DNA from: Dactylonectria macrodidyma
Taxonomy: Eukaryota; Ascomycota; Sordariomycetes; Hypocreales; Nectriaceae
Direction of reading: 5' to 3'
DNA length: 64,000 nt
NCBI GenBank assembly: GCA_020744425.1
Contig: JAGMUV010000001.1
Location: 1,612,001 to 1,676,000 of the forward strand
Shown here in pieces: positions 23,405 through 34,639 of the stretch. Positions within the stretch are counted from its first letter, which is position 1, and each line of letters starts with the position of its first letter. Both the position numbers and the translations under genes were made by a program. The notes beneath the pieces are model-generated. The model was given only the letters and a program-made list of their open reading frames with translations, did not search any database and had not been told where the DNA came from.

Positions 23405-24910
23405 TTACCAAACCTCGTCAGAGCTCTGAACCATGTCCAGGGTTGGAGTCTTTGGTACCATTCTCTTCATTCGCTTGCGGTCTTGTTTGGTCACCAACGA
23501 TGGCGTCATGGGCATGCAGGGGGTAAAGGGCTGATACGGCGAGTATGGCACCGCACCTGCAGTGTACGGGGTCATGGCACCGCTAGGTGAAAGCGGCCCC
23601 CTCCTCTCGAACACAGTCTGCTTAGTAGTCTGGCCGATGGTAGTAGGAGAGTTCATGGCGGGCTCGTAGGCACGCAGAGGCAACGCGCCGCCAGTTCGCA
23701 CTGCCGAAGGGGTGTTGGATCGTTGGAACGTCTGTCCTGGCTTAGGAGACGATGGCAGGGTTGGGAATCGAGCACCGGGCTTAGGTGACGATGGGAGGCC
23801 GATGAGGTGCGCTTGAGAATGCTCTGAGGTGGCTGACTCGGGATCAACCTCGGTGGGTGCCAGTGATACGTTCCTGGTGTGTGTTTGAGAAACCGGGAGT
23901 TGAGAACCGATGCGCTCATCGATGCTCTGAACACTCTGGGGCGAAATATCAGGGGTGGCCGGTGCCGGAGGCTTGGAGTAAACGGCTCCGAACGGGACCT
24001 GGTCGGTGGGGACCGGAGGCGGAGCTGCCGGAGCGTAATGTCGGACCGGAATGGAGCTCAGCTCCTGCGACTCTTGCCGGGGGAAGGTAGCGGACTGGGG
24101 GGTCATGATGGGAGAAGAGATGCTCACGCCCCTCATGGCCTTTTTCTTGGGAGATCGAAGAGCCGACAACAGTGAGGAAGTTCTCGATTTCGTCTTTTCC
24201 TCATCTTTAGTCGCTGAGAGGTTCAAGCCGGCCGGCTTGGCACGCTCTCTCTTGGACAAGGTCGTTCCCGTCGACTTCATAGATGCCACCGAGGCTGAGC
24301 TTCGCGGGTGGTGAGGTGGTACAGGTAGAGGGGCCTCATATTGCTCTCCTCGTCTCTTGGCGTCTTCATGCTCCAGCACGTGCTTGTACATATCTTCGAG
24401 CTGAGATTGGGCCATGACTCTATCGGCGGCCACGACTCGCTGGTCGACGAAATAGTTAACTCCTGGAGCTCCGACAATCGTTGATGTCGGCGAAGGGTGA
24501 ACGTAGGGGTTGGGAGAGCCAAACTCGCTCTTGCTAGGTGAAGGTAATGAGAAGTTCTGAACACGTGGGCTCTTGGTATTGATGTGGAGAGATGGAGGCT
24601 GAAAGTCCGGGATGGCGATATCCTTGTGTGATGAGAATTCGACTTCCTCGTTGCCGGCTGTCAAGTGTTCGCGGCGCTTCTTGGAGAGAACGAGTAAGGC
24701 GATGGCGACCAGCACCAGGGAAACAGCGTAGGCTCCGATTATACCACCGATCTGGGCGGGCAGGTATTTCTTGTCTGACAAAGGGTCACTGCTGGTGTCG
24801 TCGTCTCGGGCGTCAAGCACCGAGGGGTAAGCGAGGGCACAAGGCGAAAGTAAGGACAAAGGTAGAAGCAGAGCGAGCAATGGTGAGAGTCGGTTAGCCT
24901 TTGGTGGCAT
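23405..24910 (-). CDS. Single-pass membrane protein with long disordered cytosolic tail (unknown function)
   Basis: One exon, 501 residues. I do not recognise a named family. Residues 1-27 form a signal peptide (basic start, Leu-rich core, ALA cleavage-like end). A short lumenal/extracellular part follows, then one membrane helix at about 53-75 ending in the stop-transfer KKRREH. The remaining 420 residues are Ser/Pro/Thr-rich with many SP/TP sites and two near-repeats of LPSSPKPG, so they should be disordered and phosphorylatable. The last 70 residues (Tyr/Pro-rich GAVPYSPYQPFTP, then basic KQDRKRMKRM and a short acidic end) look more constrained and may be the conserved working part. The layout suggests a type I receptor-like or scaffold protein at the plasma membrane or ER. 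Function is not inferred further. Confidence 0.8.
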   Translation of the reverse strand: MPPKANRLSPLLALLLPLSLLSPCALAYPSVLDARDDDTSSDPLSDKKYLPAQIGGIIGAYAVSLVLVAIALLVLSKKRREHLTAGNEEVEFSSHKDIAIPDFQPPSLHINTKSPRVQNFSLPSPSKSEFGSPNPYVHPSPTSTIVGAPGVNYFVDQRVVAADRVMAQSQLEDMYKHVLEHEDAKRRGEQYEAPLPVPPHHPRSSASVASMKSTGTTLSKRERAKPAGLNLSATKDEEKTKSRTSSLLSALRSPKKKAMRGVSISSPIMTPQSATFPRQESQELSSIPVRHYAPAAPPPVPTDQVPFGAVYSKPPAPATPDISPQSVQSIDERIGSQLPVSQTHTRNVSLAPTEVDPESATSEHSQAHLIGLPSSPKPGARFPTLPSSPKPGQTFQRSNTPSAVRTGGALPLRAYEPAMNSPTTIGQTTKQTVFERRGPLSPSGAMTPYTAGAVPYSPYQPFTPCMPMTPSLVTKQDRKRMKRMVPKTPTLDMVQSSDEVW

Positions 24911-27193
24911 GATGGAGAGTGAGGGCGAAGGCGATGAACCTGTTTTATGAAGGGTCTAGTCGTGGGGACGCAACCTCCTGAGTGACAAGACGAAACATAT
25001 CTAGGGGAAAGATTTACATGCACCAGACGGAAGCTGCGGCAACCGAGTAAGGTATATAGCGGCTGATGAAGCTGGACGAGTTAGCCGCTGGCCTCGAGTG
25101 TCGGCCTCTGACTTGCTGGATGGCCGGGGACCGGGCGCTGCAAGTCGTCGAATGGTGGAACATGCATGAGGGGGGCATGAGGGGGCATGATGGCTAAGGG
25201 CCTAAGGCCGAGAATAGATCCATGGATTACAGGCGATGCATCCATGGATCACAGCCGATGGTGAGTGTGACGGAGATGCGGCGTGATGAAAAAGGTCGTT
25301 TATACTCTGCGATTGGCTCGACGGCGATCAGTTAAGCGCCGGCCAGGGTTGTAGTCACTGGGGATGGCCGCTATGATTGGCGACATGCGGGGCCCTCGAC
25401 GCCAAGTTTCCAACCACCTGTGCTAATCCCCGCCCATCAACATTTTTTGCACGCCATTCTCAAAACGCTGATTATGATTCGACGGATTGGCAGCGACACT
25501 AATGAGATCAAAGTCTTGCTTTGGGTAGACTGCCCACAGAACAAGTAATCAACTTCCTTCACATCGGATCAACATGCCCAACAGTAGCAGGTGTTGTTGG
25601 CTGTCAAGTACGAAGCAGCATCTCATATTCGTAACGGGCGGCGCGGCGCGAGCCATTGTCAATCCCAGGGCACTGGTTTCTGGGATCTTCTCATCATGTT
25701 GGTGGTGTTGTTGATGCATCTGGTTGGTTGGGACAAGCTCTGCTTCGGCAAAGTGCCTGTTCCTGAATCCACCACCCACCCACCACTCTGCCAAGTACCG
25801 ACCGCTCTCGTCTCCTTTTCTCTCTCTCACGGACGGGTACGCCGTACCGAGCAATCAATGCCTTATTCCATCTAAAACCCGGTCCAGCCCCAATTGTCTG
25901 CGTCCTGCGCGCTTCCTGATGCCCACGGCCTCGGGTCGTGCATGTGGTGGAGTCGACCATCCCACTCTCATCATGTGAGGCTGTCAAGGTCGAATAAGAT
26001 GGCCAACCAGATGTGACATCACACAACTCAGGCACCCTCTGGTCCTTGGTGCGAAACCCTTCGCCCTGGGTATGCCCATCACTGGCGTCTATCCTCCAGA
26101 ATGGCACGACCAACACCCTGGCCAGCATGGCATTGGGCCGTCGTTTTAGACCATCGCACGTCTCGTCCATCATCATCACAGCCCCTCCACAATCGTCTTC
26201 ATCTCATCCAATGTCGTCGACTGTCACACACGCCGCGCGAAGCGATAGCGGTGAAGGCTGTTTGTTCACCACAGCACGTCTTTCATCACGCAGAGCTAGG
26301 TGGTTTAATTTCACTCGCCACCGTTTCTATGATTCGATATCACACATTTCACCCTGCGGCAGCACATGCTATACCTCCTTTTCGTAATATCATGACCATA
26401 CTGATCTACGTTCATGCGCAAGTGCTAGTGCTTTCGACGCCTGGTTGCTCTCTGCTCGCGATGTGATGCTGTGCAAGACATGCAGCCCGCGATGTAACGG
26501 TGAAAGCTGACTGCTTAGAGACTGCAACCTGTGTGACCTAGTGTGATGTGGTGATAGTGATTGTGACAGAATACTTAACGATAATTCGCATCCGTCTTAG
26601 TTAGTCCGTTAGCGAGGCAACAACACGGCACGTTTATCCGTCGTAGTTGAAAGTTTTTGTTAGACGCGATATTTATCTCGAAGTGAAGTCGGCTCTCGCT
26701 ATCCATGATATGTGATTCGGTACAGAGGAAGAAAGAACGTCGTGAAGGCCAACGCTAACCATCAAATTTTCCGCCTCCTTGAACCGATACATAGATGATG
26801 AGCGATTAATGAGTACCAGACACAATCGGAGATAACCATAATCGTAGAAGCATCATGTTTACTTGTTATAACGTAGGTAGTTACTCCCCGATTAACTGAC
26901 ATTACCCTAGAGTGATACCATCTAAAACATGTGGCCCCCTACCCAGGGCGCACGTGACACCGCGACACTCGGCCGTGACGCGAGCCACAGTTACGTTTGA
27001 GTATGGCTTCACACCACGATCAAATGCGGATATGCGTACTAAAGCCTCGATTTTGCTGCGGAGACCTGCGAATTGACGTTGAATTGTGATCCAAAAGAAT
27101 ACAGACACTACGTTCGTCTGTCAACAGCACCTCAATGACACTCTTTTCCACGACACAGTGGCAGCAACGCGTCGACCGGTCCGCGTCCCCATC
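24911..27193. other. Divergent intergenic region, 2.3 kb
   Basis: Promoter space for the membrane protein (-) and Srs2 (+). The frames at 25549-26466 on both strands have no coding character I can defend. The reading frame of Srs2 stays open upstream of its ATG to about 27086 but without an ATG. Confidence 0.5.
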
Positions 27194-30148
27194 ATGCCAA
27201 CACCCAACTCCGAGGATAAGATCCTGCGATCGCTGAACGAGGCGCAGCGTCGAGCCGTCGTATCCCCCGCGAAAACCGTTGCTATTTTAGCTGGCCCTGG
27301 CAGTGGGAAGACCCATACTCTAACGTCGCGCGTAGTGTGGCTCATCCAGCGCGTCGGGTATCGCCCAAACGATGTCATTGTTGCGACCTTTACTGTTAAA
27401 GCAGCTCGGGAAATGAAAGAAAGAATTGGCAAGGCACTTGGCGAAGAATGCGAGAAGAAGGTTGTCCTTGGAACCTTTCATTCGATTGCTCGTCGCTACC
27501 TGGCCATTTACGGAAAACATATTGGATTGGATTCTAAATTCGGCATCGCGGATGATGGAGACTCAAAGGCGATCATTCAGAGAATCTGCAAAAGACTGAA
27601 CCTTGGGATAGAACCGTCGTATGCGAAATCATGGATCAGCAAGAAGAAGGCGAAGGGCCAAGCAGGTGCTCTGTCTCAGACGAACTCGAAGCAAAAGGAG
27701 AACCCTGCGCTTCAAACCTGCTATGAAGAATACCAAGATCAGCTGGCCCGCTCGAACCTCCTGGACTATGATGACCTTCTAACAAAGTGTGTCGAGCTGC
27801 TGCGGGAACACCCTGCTTGTGTCTCCAATGTCCAGACCGTCCTCATCGACGAGTACCAAGACACCAACGGCATCCAATATGAGCTGATGCGACTCTTCGC
27901 TCAAGCGAACAATCGGATCACTATCGTGGGAGACCCGGATCAAAGCATTTACGGTTGGCGTTCAGCTGAGATTAAAAACCTCTATCGCTTGCTGCGTGAC
28001 TACCCCAACACCGATGAGATTTCCCTAGAGGAGAATTACCGATCTTCACAATCAATCCTTGACGTATCTCTCAACGTCATTCAACAAGACAAGAAACGAT
28101 ATCAGAAAGTCCTCTTACCGGTGCATACTAAGGGTGCACGACCAGTTCTAAGGACACTGAAGAGCTCTGCGGCGGAAGGAGAGTGGATCGTCTCGGAAGT
28201 CAAACGAGCCATCATGATGTTTGGGGAGATGCTGAAAAATGAGGATGTGGCAATCCTCCTCAGGTCCGCAGCACTATCCCGGCACATCGAGTCAGCACTT
28301 GGAAAAGCTGGTGTCGCTTACCGAATGATTGGTGGACACAAGTTTTACGATCGCAAGGAGATCAAGGTCCTGCTGGATTATTTGCGAGTTGTATACCAGC
28401 CCGACAACAACGACGGCCTTGCACGGATCATGAACGTACCTCGACGAGGAATCGGAGAGGCGACCATCAAGTCGTTATTGGAGGAGGCTGAAAAGGCGAA
28501 AATGAGTCTATGGACACTTCTGTGGAAGCATTGCAAAGGCACCCGAAAAGCATCCACCACCATTAGGGCTAAGATGGAACAGAAACTCAACACCGAGGTA
28601 CTCAGAGTCGTATCGAATGCCCGGAAACAAAAGGATCAAATCACGGAAAGTAGCCCATTCACCATTGTTGACCTGATTGAGCAACTAGTCAGTCAGCTGG
28701 GCTTTAAAAAGTACCTGGAGGAGGAATACCCGGAAGAGCATGAGCAGAGGTGGGCAAACGTTCAGGAACTTGTCAACCTGGCGGGAGATTTCGTGCGGGA
28801 CTTTGGTGCATCGGAGGAGGATGCGCTACCTGAAATCGAGAATCTTGAACAGGTCAAGGAGGATGATGTCCTAGGACGATTCCTTGCAAACGTGTCACTT
28901 GCATCGGATGCGCAAAAGGACGATGCAACAAAAGACAAGACTTCACTGGTAACAATCTCAACGATCCATGCCTCGAAAGGACTCGAGTGGCCCATAGTCT
29001 TCGTCCCTTCTGTTTACACTGGCTCAATCCCGCACTCAAGGTCCGAAGACACCGACGAGGAACGGCGGCTGCTCTACGTGGCCATGACCCGAGCCAAGGC
29101 CCTTCTCTACCTCAGCTGTCCGCTTTACGGATCGCAGGGAATGAGCTCGAAGGTCGAATTGTCTCCCTTTGTTGCCCCCTTTGCTTCCACTGCCTTTGCA
29201 AAGAGAGGCCCGTCCTTCGACAGAGCAGTTGTCGAAAGTGCAGCCAAGATTCTGGGAAGGGTAGCACCAAGTGAGAAAACCGTTTTCGATAAACTGCCAC
29301 CCATGTTTTCTCCGGAGGATGACGCCTTCCCAGAAGATCCATTCGACCGTAAGACACAGGATGGATTTGACGATGATTCTAGACGACATCATTCCCGCGC
29401 GCCGAAGCGTCAACGAACGACGTCATATAATAACGATGAGTCCTCTTATGAACAATCGGACGAGAGGCCCTGGCACCGAGAGTATGCAACCACGATGGAG
29501 CAGTCGTCTGGATTCACCGTCTCCTCACTTCCTGGATTCACTACTGCTGGTGCACACAAAGCAGCTCTCGACGTGGCAACTGCTGAGGCAGCAGCGAAGG
29601 CACCACCCCCTAAAGTCGGACCTAAGAGGGGAACTACGAAGCGTGGAACGGACCAAAAGAGTCTGCTTGGATTTGTGACGCAACGATCCAAGTCGAACGA
29701 AGGGCCACTTGAAAACAAGCAAAGGGTTGATTTGGCGCAATTGAGATACCAAGCTGCTATGTCACCACATCAAAAGCCATCGGGGGCTTCACGATTCGAG
29801 CAACCAAAGCCTCAGATCGAACCAGAACTAGCGAGACACAAGCTCACCACTGCGAAGCCTCTTGTGAAACCAAATGTGCTGAAGGTTGACGAAGGGCCAA
29901 AGAAGCCCTACGCTTGCTTTTCGAGCTCGCCGCCACGCATTCCTTTAAATGAAGGCGAAACGAAGGACCATGTCGAACAAGAGACAAAGTCCATTCCTGA
30001 TCGGCCCTTCTCTAGTTTCCATGCCACGACCTTTGCATCGGTCAAACCAAGGCGACCTGTAGGGTTGGGTCCTCCACCATCGATGGACCGATTACGCAAG
30101 CCCTTCAAGCCTCTTACGATTACCCGGCCAAGAGGCCCATCTGGCTGA
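27194..30148 (+). CDS. srs2: UvrD/Rep-type DNA helicase Srs2
   Basis: Single exon, 984 residues from the first in-frame ATG (MPTPNSEDK), directly before the Q-motif region LNEAQRRAV. Superfamily 1A helicase motifs are all present: Walker A GPGSGKT (34-40), Ia, motif II DEYQD, motif III GDPDQSIYGWR, motif IV ENYRSS, motif V TIHASKGLEW and motif VI YVAMTRAK. The C-terminal 300 residues are disordered and basic, as in Srs2, and contain a PCNA-interaction-like string QKSLLGFV at about 821-828. Srs2 strips Rad51 filaments and limits recombination at forks in the nucleus. The bacterial-like UvrD core rules out Pif1 or RecQ; the human-type Fbh1 would carry an F-box, not seen here. Confidence 0.93.
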   Translation: MPTPNSEDKILRSLNEAQRRAVVSPAKTVAILAGPGSGKTHTLTSRVVWLIQRVGYRPNDVIVATFTVKAAREMKERIGKALGEECEKKVVLGTFHSIARRYLAIYGKHIGLDSKFGIADDGDSKAIIQRICKRLNLGIEPSYAKSWISKKKAKGQAGALSQTNSKQKENPALQTCYEEYQDQLARSNLLDYDDLLTKCVELLREHPACVSNVQTVLIDEYQDTNGIQYELMRLFAQANNRITIVGDPDQSIYGWRSAEIKNLYRLLRDYPNTDEISLEENYRSSQSILDVSLNVIQQDKKRYQKVLLPVHTKGARPVLRTLKSSAAEGEWIVSEVKRAIMMFGEMLKNEDVAILLRSAALSRHIESALGKAGVAYRMIGGHKFYDRKEIKVLLDYLRVVYQPDNNDGLARIMNVPRRGIGEATIKSLLEEAEKAKMSLWTLLWKHCKGTRKASTTIRAKMEQKLNTEVLRVVSNARKQKDQITESSPFTIVDLIEQLVSQLGFKKYLEEEYPEEHEQRWANVQELVNLAGDFVRDFGASEEDALPEIENLEQVKEDDVLGRFLANVSLASDAQKDDATKDKTSLVTISTIHASKGLEWPIVFVPSVYTGSIPHSRSEDTDEERRLLYVAMTRAKALLYLSCPLYGSQGMSSKVELSPFVAPFASTAFAKRGPSFDRAVVESAAKILGRVAPSEKTVFDKLPPMFSPEDDAFPEDPFDRKTQDGFDDDSRRHHSRAPKRQRTTSYNNDESSYEQSDERPWHREYATTMEQSSGFTVSSLPGFTTAGAHKAALDVATAEAAAKAPPPKVGPKRGTTKRGTDQKSLLGFVTQRSKSNEGPLENKQRVDLAQLRYQAAMSPHQKPSGASRFEQPKPQIEPELARHKLTTAKPLVKPNVLKVDEGPKKPYACFSSSPPRIPLNEGETKDHVEQETKSIPDRPFSSFHATTFASVKPRRPVGLGPPPSMDRLRKPFKPLTITRPRGPSG

Positions 30149-30437
30149 ATGAAAGAGAACTACGAGGAAAGAATCGGAGAGCGGGGGAGCTGTGGCGTTG
30201 CAGCAGTTATGTGTGATGGTGGTGTGTGGAGTTATGCTCCATAACCTTGTACCATAACGCCGAACCATAACGTGAAGGACATTACGCCTCGTACTCGATC
30301 ATGACATCAGATACACTTATAAATGCTAAAGAGTTGCTCCATGATCGCACAATCTAATAACCCAAACACCAGACAACCAAGTCTTTACAACTCAAGTTTA
30401 CCTAATACCTTTTTTAAGACCCAGTATTCACTGCAAC

Positions 30438-30698
30438 ATGTCGTCGACTCTCGTCAATCGCGTTGCTTCGCCCGCTCTTCAAACTGCCCGCCACGCCGGC
30501 TTTTCCACCGCGACACCCCTACTCAAGCCCATGGCGACCGCATCGACCCCAGCCGGCACCTCCAGCTTCTCGAAGTGGAGATGGAGCAATCTTTCGCCCC
30601 AAACCCGCCGTTATGTTGTCGTCGGCCTCCTGGCGAGCACTTGTGTTGACACTTATGTCCTCTACCACTACTGGCCCCAGATTTTTGGCTCGAAGTAG
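30438..30698 (+). CDS. Small mitochondrial-type single-pass membrane protein, 86 residues (unknown)
   Basis: ATG at 30438 follows an A/C-rich leader (GCAACATG). The first 43 residues are rich in Ser, Ala, Thr, Arg and poor in acids, with features of a matrix-targeting presequence (VNRVASPALQTARHAGFST). A conserved-looking core SKWRWSNLSPQTRRYV leads into one membrane segment (about 59-80, VVVGLLASTCVDTYVLYHYW) and a short tail. Size and layout resemble small accessory subunits of respiratory complexes or assembly factors in the inner membrane, but I do not recognise the family. No intron. It lies 289 bp after Srs2 on the same strand. Confidence 0.7.
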   Translation: MSSTLVNRVASPALQTARHAGFSTATPLLKPMATASTPAGTSSFSKWRWSNLSPQTRRYVVVGLLASTCVDTYVLYHYWPQIFGSK

Positions 30699-31230
30699 CG
30701 GAAATGGAAATTAGATGAGGAGGTATATTGGTATCTCTCTGGAAGGTGTCAGTGAGGTGGTGGTGCTTGGTTATTGGACTCGAGTACGAGCGAGGAAGCC
30801 CTGAATGAGAATGTGGGAATTTTTGTTAGAACTCAGTCGCCACATTCAAAATTCCATCAAGTATTGCTATCCACACAGCAGTTCTAGATAAGCCCACTTC
30901 TCCTTAGGAATAGTAATCCAAACTCAGATTATAAGACTATACAAATATTAGAAGTAAAGGAACTAATTGATGGCAAGGTAGAAAACAACATGTTTTTATG
31001 GCGAAGTATTATATGCTGATTTAGAGACAATTTAGTCGCAGTCAGGCTTGATGCTATTACGATATGCTGTGCAGATAGTAACAGTTAACTGTGCGGATAG
31101 CAATACTCATGCTATTTCTATATGACATATCTGATGATCTGAGCCTCTTTCTGGTGTTCATGCAGTGCAGCAATGACAAATCGGAGTCCCTTGTTCCTTG
31201 GCCCTCTCGATACTACGTTGCTGTCATCAT
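30699..31230. other. Intergenic, 532 bp, AT-rich
   Basis: Between convergent genes. Markedly AT-rich with no gene seen. Confidence 0.55.
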
Positions 31231-33041
31231 TCAAAATGGAATTTTGAAGCCAGACTGTCTCAGTGACTGGAAAACGCTATTTGGATCCCAATTTTGACTG
31301 GCAGCCTGAAGCTTGGCGAGAGCCTCATCACCAATGGTCGCGAGAGCATCCTGCGACAAATGCGCGTAGTTGACAAATTTCCAGGGGCACCATGCATCAA
31401 GCTTCTTGGCCTGCGCCTCGACGTCTTCAGTATAAGCCTTCACCAGCGGAAACGCGGCCTCTTCGTTCTCCGCGCCGCTGGCGGCCCAGGTAACCAAGAA
31501 GAGGATGAGATTGCCGTCTTCTGCCGTATACTTGTCTAAACCCATGACGTTGCCGCCGTTTTCAACGCCTTTTTCGGCATGGCTCTTGGTGATGGGCTGG
31601 AACATGCAGAGCGTGTTGAGACCAGACTCGCCGCTGGGCATCATCTCCTCGAGCTTCTCGTTGAGCTCGTTGAATTTCTTCGCTGCGTATTTCATAATCT
31701 CCGCGTTGTTGGAGAACGTGCTGGTGAACCAAATGTTGCGAAAGCCCGCAGGTTGTCCGGCCCCGAGTGCCTTCGTGACCGCAGACATTTGATCAACCTC
31801 TGTCGTGTCATTTGAAGGCCCGGCGGCGTAGTAGGCATCGAAGGCCGTAGGTTTCACCTCCGCTTTAGTGTTCTCGATGGCGGCGTTCAAGATGGTTCCT
31901 CCGAGTGTGGGAAGGTAGGCCCAATACACAATAGAGCTGCTGTTCTCGTCCTTGTACACGTTGCTGTTGAAGTCGACGAGGGCCTCGATGACGGCGTCGC
32001 CCTTTGATTCATCATAGAGTAGATTGCCACCCCAAATCACAGGGTTCGACTTGTCGACAAAGTCAATAGGGTACATATCAATGCGTGTAATTAGGGCTTG
32101 AGGCAGTTATTTAGATGCTGAGCACTATTTCAATCGAGGATTGATAGAGAAAAACGACTCACCCAGATTTCCAGAAGATCCCTTCATTGCTTGCCAGAGG
32201 TCAGCGTTGTGAGTGGTGTTTGCATTGGCTATGGTGCCATCCGCCAGAACAACCTGAAAGTTGGCAACGGTATCGCAAGAGAAACCATGGCTGGCTCCAT
32301 GGAATGAATTACCGCCTCCCATCACAAAACCACCGACACCAACAGTGCCAGCTCGACCGCCTGCAACGGTGACGCCATGGGGAGAGAGCGTGTCGTAGAC
32401 GTCTTGCCAATGACCACCAGGCTGGATCAAGGCCAGGTTTCTCTCTTCATCATACACAGTTTTGTTCATAAAGCCTTAGGGTGTTAGCGGTTGATCGAGG
32501 CCTATAAGTTGCCGGAAGGGAGGCAATTCACCCATATCGATCGTGATCCCTTCTAAAATTGAATTGGACAGGGGGAAGGAGCCATGGCCACCGCCTCGAA
32601 TTCCAAATTGACAATCATTCTTGACGATGACTTTCATAATGGTGGACACATCCTCGGCTGATTCTGGCAAGGCGATGCAGTAAGGCGTCAAAGCGGCACT
32701 CACGCTCCAGTATGAGTCCATACGCTCCTCATACAGCATTTGCTCTGGGGACAAGATTTTGTCAGTGAGACCAGCCTCGGCGAGTTGGGCACACTGTACT
32801 TCGCATTAGACATGTTTCATTTCATCGCGGCCCGCGAGATACGCCGAGCAAACTGGTGGTTATTGGAGTATTTGGGAATGTTGAACGGAAGAGTCCGCCG
32901 GAAACTGGAGTATTGGTGGCGCGACGGTGAAGCTGAAAGGGTGCCGGGGCTTACACATTGATTGCTCGAAGACGTTTTAGTGACCACCGACTGTGCGAGT
33001 GTTGCGGCTGCTGGGGTGGCCGCCCAGAGGCTGTATTTCAT
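31231..33041 (-). CDS. FAD-linked oxidoreductase, berberine-bridge/oligosaccharide-oxidase type
   Basis: Four exons, 33041-32955, 32793-32532, 32474-32163 and 32096-31231 (introns 161, 57 and 66 bp), give 508 residues. The first exon encodes a weak secretory N-terminus (Ala-rich, about 1-17), and the mature start has the paired cysteines and SYWS pattern common in secreted fungal oxidases. The PCMH-type FAD domain contains RGGGHG with His99, the expected site of the covalent FAD link, and Cys183 in GFSCDTV, a candidate for a second (cysteinyl) link. A C-terminal BBE segment ends the protein (CPWKFVNYAHLS). Such enzymes oxidise sugars, alcohols or secondary metabolites with release of hydrogen peroxide; the substrate is unknown. 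The last intron falls just before ALITRIDM, a conserved splice point. Neighbours are accessory genes, and a secondary-metabolite role is possible but unproven. Confidence 0.9.
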
Positions 33042-33523
33042 CTTCGAAATGTAAAGTAACCGTGCAGTAGGATTGAGAGCCTCTTAAACTGAATGCTACA
33101 GGTGTGCGCAAGCACTGCGTAGAGTAGATCGAATGTCGGGATAGTCGTTCGGTCAACTCAAGGAAAACAGCGACGGCTTGCGCTCTCAGAAGGCTAAGCA
33201 AAGCGAACTGTGTTGTGCTTATTAACCGGCAATCCTGCCTAAACCTTATACATGAGCCCGGAAAATCGGATCTGCTTAACAAAGGTCCTGACGTGTACGG
33301 AGCAAGTTCGTTGGTGGAAGACGACAGGGCCGCACCTCCACTCGACACAGGCCCCCAGGTTGTTTTAATCCAGGGTACGGAGTATCCTCACTAGACTCGT
33401 ACAGTTCCTAATTATGCCCCACAAACTGTCTTTACTTCGTAGGATTCATTAAGTCTTCAGTGGCTATAGTGAACAATACAGGGGGCTGTTGATGAATCCG
33501 GGTTTTGCGATGAAGCCACAGCG

Positions 33524-33540
33524 AAAAAAAAAAAAAAAAA
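33524..33540 (+). repeat. Poly(A) run, 17 bases
   Basis: An uninterrupted A homopolymer. It could mark the end of an old retroposed fragment or simply be slippage; no retroelement is recognisable next to it. Confidence 0.8.
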
Positions 33541-33699
33541 GTGCTACGGCATAGTATCTCTTCTGCTATTGGAAGACAAGCAACAAAGATGTCTCAAATT
33601 TAACCCATAATATCTCGAATTAGAGTTCCATCTGTGATGGCAGAACTCACAGTGCGGAGGGATCGGTATCCTGGTCACCGATCAACGAGGATCCTTGAC

Positions 33700-33985
33700 G
33701 CCATCTTCAAGCCAACATTCAAGTCGAGCAGGGGTCTATCTGTGCCGCCGCTCAGGCCAAAAAGAAGATCCTTCGCCTAAGCACTGGCACTGGCCAAGTC
33801 AGCCAGGGCCGAAATAGCGCAAAACCGAATCAAGCCAATGTGGCTAACGTGGATTCGTACGTAGTTGAGGACATCGTGAGATAGCGGACCATGATGTGGT
33901 GGACTACGAGATGATTAAGTGCGACAACGGGAGCGACAACTGGTTCTGACTCAATGTCTGCATCTTTATTGAACGTGATAGCTGG
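33700..33985 (+). pseudogene. Possible PHD-finger gene relic
   Basis: One frame (33702-33884) reads as a Lys/Gln/Asn-rich segment with no stop for about 60 codons. Shifted by two, the next stretch reads DVVDYEMIKCDNGSDNWF, a stop, then a Cys-poor continuation ending in ERDSWP. This resembles the core of ING-type PHD fingers (MIxCDNxxCxxxWFHxxC) with lost cysteines, a frameshift and stops. The match is by eye and short, so this is tentative. Confidence 0.3.
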
Positions 33986-34639
33986 CCGTGAGAGGTTTTG
34001 AGATCCCTAATCAAAGAGGCCCCTGTGTCTCCCCTGGACAGCGCTTTTCGGGGCCCCCCTGCTCCCGGGATCTCAAAGTCTCAGGGACGAAGGTCCCAGC
34101 CGCGCGAAGCGATTGGATATTTTCAAATGTGCTTCATGCCTCAAATACCACGAGACCAAGTCAAGAGTCAACATCGCCACTGGTTTCAAGCGAGTAGAAT
34201 TTAGTCTTGATTGGCAATAGGCGGAAAATGATTGAGCTGTAGAGGGTATGGAGATAATCACTCACTTCAGCGATAAAGGAGGTCGATTGTTGGTCTCTTT
34301 GAACCATATTCCCTTCTATCCTGCCCTCGCTTTCCCAGTTCACCATAGAATAGCGACTATTCCCCCCCAGAATGGACAAAATGCGTGGATCTGGAAGAGA
34401 CTAGAGAGGGCAATGCGTAAACGGCCTGAGTACACCTCACTAGGAGCTGTCTCTAACCCCGAATCACTCACCTTGGTATGCTGCTGGTATCGCGGCCATA
34501 GAGGCGGACAATGGCTGAGAATCCAGCCTGCATGGCATGAGCCATAGAACATTTTGATTGAGACATTTCCTGTTGGAGGCGCTATAGAGGGCGGTAAACG
34601 GGTGTAATTGGATTGTCTGCAGAATGGCACTTGAATGCT

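Larger units (their letters stand above)
33042..34639. other. Intergenic, 1.6 kb, with decayed coding relics
   Basis: Contains a 17-base A run (33524-33540) and a probable relic of a PHD-finger coding sequence (about 33700-33985, listed separately). The rest is stop-rich. No intact gene. Confidence 0.5.

Noticed and set aside
27086..27193. N-terminal extension of Srs2 by 36 codons
   Set aside because: The upstream part begins only at a GTG; the first ATG at 27194 directly precedes the conserved helicase start.
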